A stretch of DNA of 48,120 nucleotides, taken from positions 1 through 48,120 of the forward strand of contig DVHM01000007.1 in the NCBI GenBank assembly GCA_018712125.1, in the 5' to 3' direction. Position numbers and translations under genes: made by a program. Below, piece after piece: positions 8,072 to 13,610 of this stretch (positions are counted from its first letter, which is position 1; each line of letters starts with the position of its first letter). The DNA comes from Pullilachnospira_A gallistercoris. Lineage in GTDB: Bacteria; Bacillota; Clostridia; Lachnospirales; Lachnospiraceae. Under the pieces are notes generated by a model that was given only the letters and a program-made list of their open reading frames with translations, did no database searches and was not told the origin of the DNA.

Positions 8072-8593
8072 TCAGCACTTCTCCGGTTCCGGATATTCCA
8101 CACCAAAGGTCTCTACAGTAACCTTTTTCATGCGCTGGGGTTCCAGGGGCATATCCCGGTAATCCGTGGCCGTCTCGGCGATCCTGTTTACCACATCCAT
8201 GCCCTCGATAATCTTTCCGAAAGCGGCATACTCGCCGTCCAGATGGGGAGCCGCCTCGTGCATGATAAAAAACTGGCTGCCGGCGGAATCGGGAACCATG
8301 GTGCGCGCCATGGAGAGAACGCCGGGAGTGTGTGCCAGATTGTTTTTGAAGCCGTTGTGGGAGAATTCTCCGCGGATGCAGTAGCCGGGGCCTCCGGTTC
8401 CCACGCCGTCGGGATCTCCGCCCTGCAGCATAAAGCCCTTGATGACGCGATGGAAAATCACACCGTCATAGAAGCCCTTCTGAATCAGGGAGATGAAATT
8501 GTTTACGGTATTGGGGGCGATTTCGGGATAAAGTTCCGCCTTCATCACGTCGCCGTTTTCCATTTCAATGGTAACGATAGGATTCTGTGCCAT
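8072..8593 (-). CDS. Peptidyl-prolyl cis-trans isomerase, cyclophilin type
   Basis: A single-domain cyclophilin of 173 residues that speeds proline isomerisation during folding. The active-site pattern is clear: FYDGVIFHRVIKGFMLQGGDP (the FHR..F..QGGD signature), GNNLAHTPGVLSMAR, SAGSQFFI and LDGEYAAFGKIIEGMDVV. There is no signal peptide, so it is cytosolic. An upstream in-frame extension to 8758 is rejected as coding: AAAAGGAGACATG sits properly before ATG 8593, and the protein then opens with the usual strand NPIVTIEMENGD. Confidence 0.93.
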   Translation of the reverse strand: MAQNPIVTIEMENGDVMKAELYPEIAPNTVNNFISLIQKGFYDGVIFHRVIKGFMLQGGDPDGVGTGGPGYCIRGEFSHNGFKNNLAHTPGVLSMARTMVPDSAGSQFFIMHEAAPHLDGEYAAFGKIIEGMDVVNRIAETATDYRDMPLEPQRMKKVTVETFGVEYPEPEKC

Positions 8594-8641
8594 AAAATCA
8601 TGTCTCCTTTTCTGTTGTTTATGGAATTTTGTATAGAAGAT

Positions 8642-8670
8642 ATTATAGAAGAAAAGGAGAAATTCGTAAA
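8642..8670 (-). promoter_or_regulatory. Promoter for the cyclophilin gene
   Basis: Minus strand: TTTACG (8670-8665), 17-nt spacer, TATAAT (8647-8642), about 48 nt before the start codon. Confidence 0.65.
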
Positions 8671-8757
8671 GGGCGGCCGAAAAACTTGGGAAAGTTACTT
8701 TTGTAAAAAAGGGAAAAAATAAAGCAATTTCAGGGGAAATCATATCCGTTTTGTGCA

Positions 8758-8786
8758 TTGATTTTCCCGGAAAGAGTTGCTACAAT
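8758..8786 (+). promoter_or_regulatory. Promoter of the pilus-like operon
   Basis: TTGATT (8758-8763), a 17-nt spacer and TACAAT (8781-8786). It gives a leader of about 125 nt before the first pilin gene. Confidence 0.6.
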
Positions 8787-8793
8787 TATTTAC

Positions 8794-8821
8794 ACAGCGA
8801 GGGAACAATACTTCCCGCTGT
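8794..8821 (+). other. Stem-loop at the 5' end of the pilus-operon mRNA
   Basis: ACAGC/GCTGT and GGGAA/TTCCC pair in one stem with a 2-nt bulge and a 6-nt loop. It begins within a few bases of the expected transcription start and is followed by a T-rich stretch. It could protect the 5' end of the mRNA or act as a weak early terminator. Confidence 0.45.
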
Positions 8822-8920
8822 ACTCTATTTTCTTTGTGCTTCATGCACATCGATTTCTTAGGGCATCTCGCCCGACATTTTCAAACAAACCAAATTTCAC
8901 AGGAAAGGAGGAAACGGCCT

Positions 8921-9097
8921 ATGCAGGATATTTTAAAAGAATATGGCCCGGCGATTATTACAGTCGTTGCGGTGGTGGCGCTGGTAACGGTAGTGACGGC
9001 AGTCATCGGTACCGACGGTACCAGCGTGGTCGGTCAGGCGTTTACCGATCTGATCGAGAATTTCTTTGACTCTGCCAACAGCGCGGCAGGACTCTGA
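8921..9097 (+). CDS. Flp-pilin-like micro-protein A
   Basis: A 58-residue protein with a strong AAAGGAGG site 10 nt before ATG 8921. After a 9-residue polar start (MQDILKEYG) comes one long hydrophobic helix (PAIITVVAVVALVTVVTAVIG) and a short amphipathic tail. The Glu-Tyr pair just before the hydrophobic helix is the feature of mature Flp pilins (processed N-terminus, four or five residues, then E-Y). Here no leader peptide precedes it, so the translated product already resembles a mature pilin. It is the first gene of the operon, followed by a long stem-loop, which suggests the highest expression. A paralogue lies at 12162. A pilin role is inferred. Confidence 0.7.
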   Translation: MQDILKEYGPAIITVVAVVALVTVVTAVIGTDGTSVVGQAFTDLIENFFDSANSAAGL

Positions 9098-9137
9098 TTT
9101 TTTCAGGAGCCGCCGCCCCAGACAGACGAGAAGGAGG

Positions 9138-9202
9138 GCCGGGAAAGGGGAAAGCAGGCCGCGGCGCGGCGGTTACGAAAGAGGCGGCGCTGCTTTCCCG
9201 GC
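9138..9202 (+). other. Long intercistronic stem-loop with two alternative pairings
   Basis: The 3' arm CTGCTTTCCCGGC (9190-9202) can pair with GGGAAAGCAG (9148-9157; 10 bp) or with GCCGGGAAA (9138-9146; 9 bp), both perfect. No U-run follows. The site lies between the pilin gene and the ATPase gene, where such structures usually set a step-down in expression. Confidence 0.5.
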
Positions 9203-9227
9203 AAGGCCCGTGAGAAATGAGGAACGA

Positions 9228-10235
9228 ATGATAGAGGATGAAAAAGATTTTTTCGGTGTGCTGTACCCGTTTATCCGGGATGACCGCATTACCGATATCG
9301 ACTACAACGGACGGATGCTCTGGCTGACGGACTGCGACAACCGGCGTTGGAGGGAGCCTTTGGAGATTACCCCGGCCTTCCTGGAGCAGTTTTCCCAGAG
9401 AGTGTCCAATACGGTCAGCAGACCTTTCAACAAGCAGTCGCCGGTTCTGGAGGCTGAGACGAAGACGCTGCGCATTACCATTGTCCACGAGTCGGTGGCG
9501 CTCTCGGGGCGCTGTGTGTGTATCCGCAAGTCGCTTCCCTATGTGCGCCTGAATGAGAAGAAAATGCTGCGGGAGAAATTCTGCACGCCGGAGATACTGG
9601 AACTGCTGAAACAGTGCGTAAAGGAGCGGAAAAATATTGTTTTTTGCGGGCAGCCCGGGGTGGGTAAGACCGAGTGCGCCAAATTTTTTTCGGGGTTTAT
9701 CTCCCCGAAGGAGCGGGTTATTACCATCGAGGATACACCGGAGTGGCATTTCAAGGAACTGCATCCCCAGAACGACGCGGTGGAATTGCGGATCAATGAT
9801 CAGATGGATTACACCGGCGCCATACGGACCTGTCTGCGGTTGAATCCCTCCTGGATTATGCTCTCGGAGACCCGCTCCAGTGAGGTGGTCTACCTGATTG
9901 AGGGGTTCAGCACCGGCGTCCGGGGAATTACCACGCTTCACACTGACGATGTGCGGAAGATCCCGGACCGGATGTTGAATATGGCAGGGAATCGAAGAGA
10001 TGCCCGGCGCTTTGAGAACGATATTTACAGCTTTCTGGATGTGGGCGTGCTGCTCAGTTGTCGGGAGGTCAGAGAACCGGACGGGACGGTGGCGATCCGG
10101 CGGTATATCGATCAGATCTGTTTCTTTTCCCGGGAGGACGGGATCAATTATCTGGATCTGGTGGCTGATGAGGGGATATTGTCTGCCGAGCGCCTGAAGG
10201 AGGCGAGAAGACGGAACAGAAGGGAGGAAAAATGA
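9228..10235 (+). CDS. TadA/CpaF-like secretion ATPase
   Basis: A 335-residue hexameric ATPase of the type II/IV secretion superfamily (GspE/TadA/VirB11), the cytoplasmic motor that would drive pilin polymerisation. Visible motifs: Walker A GQPGVGKT (141-148), Asp box IEDTPEW (167-173), Walker B/Glu segment WIMLSETRSSE (209-219) and the His box TTLHTDD (235-241). The N-terminal domain is short (about 100 residues) and there is no MinD-like or FHA region, so it is smaller than typical TadA (about 400-470). ATG 9228 has GAGGA 4 nt upstream; the open frame extends further up but that part overlaps the pilin stop and is Arg-rich, unlike protein. The gene overlaps the next one by 4 nt. Confidence 0.85.
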   Translation: MIEDEKDFFGVLYPFIRDDRITDIDYNGRMLWLTDCDNRRWREPLEITPAFLEQFSQRVSNTVSRPFNKQSPVLEAETKTLRITIVHESVALSGRCVCIRKSLPYVRLNEKKMLREKFCTPEILELLKQCVKERKNIVFCGQPGVGKTECAKFFSGFISPKERVITIEDTPEWHFKELHPQNDAVELRINDQMDYTGAIRTCLRLNPSWIMLSETRSSEVVYLIEGFSTGVRGITTLHTDDVRKIPDRMLNMAGNRRDARRFENDIYSFLDVGVLLSCREVREPDGTVAIRRYIDQICFFSREDGINYLDLVADEGILSAERLKEARRRNRREEK

Positions 10236-11647
10236 AAGACAGGAATAGAAAGACCGGTAATAAAGAGGCGCGCAAGCGGAAAGGAAGCGGCAAAAAGAGG
10301 CTGGCGGCAGGGGGACGACTCTCGGAAGAACTCTGCAAATACGGGTATGTATTTGATATGAGGAAGAGCTTTGTCCGCTACGGGGTGGCGGCTGCGGCAA
10401 GCTTTCTGTTGGGATGGTACTTTTCCCTGGGCGGATGGTATCTGCTGGCACTGTGTGTATGGGTGTGTCTGCTGCTTCCGTTCTTCCTGCGGAATCTTTA
10501 CAAGAACCGGTATGAACAGCAGCGTTTTTCCGATGTGAATATTTATATGGAGCAGTTTCTGTACTCCTTTCAGAAATCCGGCAAGATTCTGACAACCCTG
10601 GAGGATGTGACGCAGCTTTTTGAGGAGGGGAGGATGCGGGATACCCTTCTTCTGGCGAGGGAACATATCCTGCACACCTATGAGGAGGAGCAGGTGGAAC
10701 TGCAGGCGTTGGAGATCATAGAGGAGGCATATCCGGCGTCCCAGATTCGGATGATGCATCGGTTCGCTCTGCAGGTGGAAAAGAACGGTGGCGAATATGG
10801 GCAGCCGGTTCTTCTGATGCTGGAGACCAGGCGCATGTGGGCGGATCGGGTTTATGAGCTGCTCAATGAACGAAAACGGCAGCGCATGGGAGTATTTTTG
10901 TCCATCGCCACGTCGTTGCTCCTGTGCTCTCTGATCTCCATGCTGGCGGGAAGTCTGAACATTCCCGTGGAGCAGGTGGCGTTGACAAAAGTGGTAACGC
11001 TGGCTGTTCTGATGATTGATTTCTACATTTTCTACCGTGCGGACCGGAAACTCTCTGCCGAATTTCTGCGGGAGGAGGATGGCGATGAGAAGGATGTTCT
11101 GCGGCAGTATCGGATCCTGATGGAGAAGCCGGGACGGGGACCGGTGGCGGCCATGCAGCGGAGAATCGCGGCAAAGAACGTGACCCGGGCCATCGAGAAA
11201 CATTTCCCCCAATGGCTGATGCAGGTGTCGCTGCTTCTGCAGAGCGAGAATGTACAGGTGGCCATGTTCAAATCCTATGAGGATGCGCCGGCGGTGTTGA
11301 AACCGGCCCTGAGGGATTTCCTTGAGGAACTGCGGGAGAAGCCGGCCTCCATGGAACCTTACCTACACTTTCTCGGAGCGTTTACCCTGCCTGAGGTGCG
11401 GTCTTCCATGAAGATGCTGTACTCTCTGTCAGAGGGAACCGGCGGGGATGCCTCCTTCCAGATCGCGGATATTATCCGGCGGAATCAGCTGATGATGGAT
11501 AAGGCCCAGAAGATGAAGAATGAGGATTCCCTGGCCGGAATGTACGCGCTGTTCCTGGCGCCTCAGCTTACTGGCGGCGGAAAGATTATTGTGGATATGC
11601 TGGTCTTGATGGTGCTGTATCTGGGACAGTACGCACCGGGAATTTAG
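10232..11647 (+). CDS. TadB/TadC-like integral membrane platform protein
   Basis: 471 residues. A basic N-terminus is followed by two membrane helices (about 48-92), a cytosolic helical domain (about 95-205), two more helices (about 212-270), a second cytosolic domain, and one or two helices at the end (MYALFLAPQL...VDMLVLMVLYLG). This topology matches the type II secretion F / TadB-TadC platform proteins that sit on the ATPase. Canonical Tad loci have two such proteins; here there is a single longer one. It starts inside the ATPase stop (ATGA overlap), so the two are translationally coupled. The sequence is divergent, and the F-domain call rests on topology and context as much as on motifs. 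Confidence 0.65.
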   Translation: MKDRNRKTGNKEARKRKGSGKKRLAAGGRLSEELCKYGYVFDMRKSFVRYGVAAAASFLLGWYFSLGGWYLLALCVWVCLLLPFFLRNLYKNRYEQQRFSDVNIYMEQFLYSFQKSGKILTTLEDVTQLFEEGRMRDTLLLAREHILHTYEEEQVELQALEIIEEAYPASQIRMMHRFALQVEKNGGEYGQPVLLMLETRRMWADRVYELLNERKRQRMGVFLSIATSLLLCSLISMLAGSLNIPVEQVALTKVVTLAVLMIDFYIFYRADRKLSAEFLREEDGDEKDVLRQYRILMEKPGRGPVAAMQRRIAAKNVTRAIEKHFPQWLMQVSLLLQSENVQVAMFKSYEDAPAVLKPALRDFLEELREKPASMEPYLHFLGAFTLPEVRSSMKMLYSLSEGTGGDASFQIADIIRRNQLMMDKAQKMKNEDSLAGMYALFLAPQLTGGGKIIVDMLVLMVLYLGQYAPGI

Positions 11648-11662
11648 AGTAGGGAGGTCGTA

Positions 11663-11998
11663 ATGGAGACAATTATCAAATCTTTTGTTGGGATGTTTTT
11701 CGCTTTGCTGTTGCTGCTGCTGGGAGCGGGGCTGATCGCAGCCTCCGTCAATGCGAGAAACGCGGGAGCCTTTGCGGCGGACTGCGCTTCCAGAATTGAG
11801 AACAGCGATTTCGCGGGTTCGGTCATTGAGGAGTGCCGTCGGGACGCGACGGACCGGGGGTATGAATTGACCGTAGAGGTGTCCGAGAAGGCAGGACAGC
11901 CGGAGGTCAAGTACGGCAGTCTGCAGTTGGAGTATCCTTTCCGGATTCCCCTGACGGGGATCGCCCGTACAAACGTGACGCAGTATGCCATTCGGTAG
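11663..11998 (+). CDS. Pseudopilin/TadE-like membrane protein
   Basis: 111 residues: a short N-terminus, one hydrophobic helix (about 9-28, FVGMFFALLLLLLGAGLIAA), then a small extracytoplasmic domain with two Cys (in AADCASRIE and EECRRDA) that could form a disulfide. The layout is that of TadE/TadF minor pseudopilins. The AGTAGGGAGG site upstream and the 15-nt gap from the platform gene place it in the operon. No leader-peptidase motif is evident. Its exact family is not recognised. Confidence 0.6.
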   Translation: METIIKSFVGMFFALLLLLLGAGLIAASVNARNAGAFAADCASRIENSDFAGSVIEECRRDATDRGYELTVEVSEKAGQPEVKYGSLQLEYPFRIPLTGIARTNVTQYAIR

Positions 11999-12033
11999 AG
12001 ACAAGACAGAAATGTGACAGGAGGAGATCGATT

Positions 12034-12141
12034 ATGAAATTTTTGACAGAACAGTTTGGAATCGGGCTGGTATATTTCTTTGCCGGCAGCGGAATATGCG
12101 GCGTCCTGCTCTGGACGATCGCGCAGCTCAGTTCTTTTTAG
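12034..12141 (+). CDS. 35-residue single-span membrane micro-protein
   Basis: MKFLTEQFGIG, then a hydrophobic span (about 11-31) with one Cys, then QLSSF. It has a strong CAGGAGGAGA ribosome site before ATG 12034 and lies between two operon members with a 20-nt gap to the next gene, which argues that it is real despite its length. It could be a very small pilin or an accessory subunit of the platform. Function unknown. Confidence 0.6.
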   Translation: MKFLTEQFGIGLVYFFAGSGICGVLLWTIAQLSSF

Positions 12142-12161
12142 ATGGAAAAGGAGGAATGGTT

Positions 12162-12305
12162 ATGCAGGAGATTCTCAGACAGTATGGAAACGCGATTCTC
12201 GCGGTTGTGGCCGCAGGACTGCTTATCGGGATTTTTGCGGCGGTTATGGCAGGACCGCTCAGCGATATGTTTCTGTTTTATACAGGAAGTTTTCTGAGTG
12301 CGTGA
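12162..12305 (+). CDS. Flp-pilin-like micro-protein B
   Basis: A 47-residue paralogue of the first pilin. MQEILRQYGNAI here aligns with MQDILKEYGPAI there, followed by a hydrophobic helix (about 12-31) and a short tail ending YTGSFLSA. The Glu before Tyr in protein A is Gln here, so only A keeps the Glu that is important in Flp/type IV pilins for assembly; B may be a minor or capping subunit. I chose ATG 12162 because AAGGAGG at 12148-12154 is 7 nt upstream; the in-frame ATG at 12156 is too close to it. It lies between the 35-aa protein and the next pseudopilin. Confidence 0.7.
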   Translation: MQEILRQYGNAILAVVAAGLLIGIFAAVMAGPLSDMFLFYTGSFLSA

Positions 12306-12354
12306 TGTGAAAAGCGTGTGAGACCAAAGAGCGGAAAGGAGAAGGTAGAAGCGG

Positions 12355-12969
12355 TTGAAACAGGCAGTTTTTGGGCTGATGGCCGGATTTATCATCATTC
12401 TGTCGCTGGTGGCGATCCTTACCGTGGAGGGGAGGAGCAGCCGGGAGAATGAATTGAACCAGGCGCTGAGCGCCGCGGTGGAAGAAACGATGACCAATCT
12501 TTGCACCACGAAAAAGTATACGATTGGCAGTCAGGAGGAGTTTGTAGCCGATTTTTGCCAGGCGTTGCTGGAACGGGTGCATGCGGGCAGCGGAGATGCG
12601 ACGGATGATCATCTCACGATCCAGGTGGATGTGATGGGGATAGATGTGGAAAAAGGCCTGCTTTCCGTGGCGGTAAAGGAAACTTTTACCCATCCGAATG
12701 GAAGGATAGGCACGGTAACCTGTGATGCCACAGCTATTCTGGAGCAGGAGGAAGAAAAGCAGGAGGTCGTGATCTCCTACTATGTGGGAGACAGGCTCTA
12801 CAAGCAGTACGGTCTTCTGGAAGGGGAGGCATGCAAGCGGCCGATGGATCCGGAGGAGCCGGGAAAGACCTTTGCCTACTGGCGGGACAGCGATACCGGA
12901 GAGCCGGCGGAATTTCCGGGAGAAGTGACAGAAAATAAGACATATGTGGCAGTATTTCGCGAAGACTGA
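12355..12969 (+). CDS. Pseudopilin-like protein with C-terminal InlB/Flg_new-type domain
   Basis: 204 residues. The N-terminal helix (about 5-24, VFGLMAGFIIILSLVAILTV) is a single membrane anchor. A middle domain (about 30-130) resembles TadE/F-like pseudopilins in layout and has two Cys. The last 60 residues (YYVGDRLYKQYGLLEG...FAYWRD...ENKTYVAVF) have the pattern of the Listeria-Bacteroides (InlB B / Flg_new) beta-grasp repeat, also found in the large surface protein of the same operon. The start is TTG 12355 with AAAGGAGAAGG 9 nt upstream; no ATG fits. It may present the repeat domain on the pilus-like structure. Confidence 0.6.
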   Translation: MKQAVFGLMAGFIIILSLVAILTVEGRSSRENELNQALSAAVEETMTNLCTTKKYTIGSQEEFVADFCQALLERVHAGSGDATDDHLTIQVDVMGIDVEKGLLSVAVKETFTHPNGRIGTVTCDATAILEQEEEKQEVVISYYVGDRLYKQYGLLEGEACKRPMDPEEPGKTFAYWRDSDTGEPAEFPGEVTENKTYVAVFRED

Positions 12970-12986
12970 AGTTCAGGAGGGATGAT

Positions 12987-13595
12987 ATGAAAAGGAAAAC
13001 AGTGGCTATCCGCGCAGCGGCGGGAGTAATGGCAGCGGTTCTGGTAACGATGGCAGCGGCCGGTATCTGGGGCAGCCGTTCTGATTCGAAGAACCATAAG
13101 GAGAACCCGGCAGAGAAAACGGAGGGGCAGCCGAACCAGTCCGCGGCATCGGAGGATTCTCAGGGTCTGAACGATGAACGGCAGCCGGAAGAGCAGACGA
13201 CAGGGCAAAGCCAGACAGCGGAGCAGAGTCAGGGAGCAGGCCAGAGCCAGACGGCGTCTCAAGGGCAGGCATCCGGCCGGAGTCAGACAGCGTCTCAAAG
13301 GCAGGCACCCGGTCAGAGTCAGACATCAGGTCAGGAAAAGACAACCGATAAGGATCAGACATCAGACCAGGGTCAGGCAGATGCGCAGAACCAGGCGGCA
13401 GGGCAGGGGACACAGTCCGGTCAGTCCCAGACTGGATCTCAGCAGAATCAGAATTCGTCGGAGACCGTGTCAGAACAGTATCAGGTGGGCGATATCATGG
13501 AGGATGGAGCCATGTATACCGGCGGCGATGTGGAAGCCGGACTGGATTATATCCGGGAACATCCTCAGATGTGGGATCAGATTGTCTGGCATTGA
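12987..13595 (+). CDS. Exported Gln/Ser/Thr-rich low-complexity protein
   Basis: 202 residues. An N-terminal signal or anchor (KRKTVAIRAAAGVMAAVLVTMAAAGIWG) is followed by a long disordered segment (about 35-155) built of GQSQT/GQASG-like units, rich in Gln, Ser, Thr and Gly. A compact, probably folded tail (about 160-202) reads YQVGDIMEDGAMYTGGDVEA...REHPQMWDQIVWH. It looks like a flexible stalk or spacer carrying a small conserved end. AGGAGGGATGATATG supplies the ribosome site. It belongs to the pilus-like operon by spacing (17 nt on the left, 15 nt on the right). No family recognised. Confidence 0.65.
   Translation: MKRKTVAIRAAAGVMAAVLVTMAAAGIWGSRSDSKNHKENPAEKTEGQPNQSAASEDSQGLNDERQPEEQTTGQSQTAEQSQGAGQSQTASQGQASGRSQTASQRQAPGQSQTSGQEKTTDKDQTSDQGQADAQNQAAGQGTQSGQSQTGSQQNQNSSETVSEQYQVGDIMEDGAMYTGGDVEAGLDYIREHPQMWDQIVWH
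13198..13440 (+). repeat. Degenerate coding repeat (GQSQT-type units)
   Basis: About 240 bp of imperfect short repeats of the type CAGAGYCAGACAG with 12-30 nt periodicity, encoding the Gln/Ser/Thr-rich stalk. Such arrays can change length by slippage while staying in frame. Confidence 0.65.
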
Positions 13596-13610
13596 GGAAG
13601 GAGGCTGTTT

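Noticed and set aside
8594..8758. 55-residue N-terminal extension of the cyclophilin (possible signal peptide)
   Set aside because: The extension spans the cyclophilin promoter, while ATG 8593 has an AAAAGGAG site and starts the conserved fold.
9066..9227. Upstream in-frame extension of the TadA-like ATPase
   Set aside because: It overlaps the end of the pilin gene and the long stem-loop, is Arg/Gly-rich without homology, and a ribosome site fits ATG 9228.
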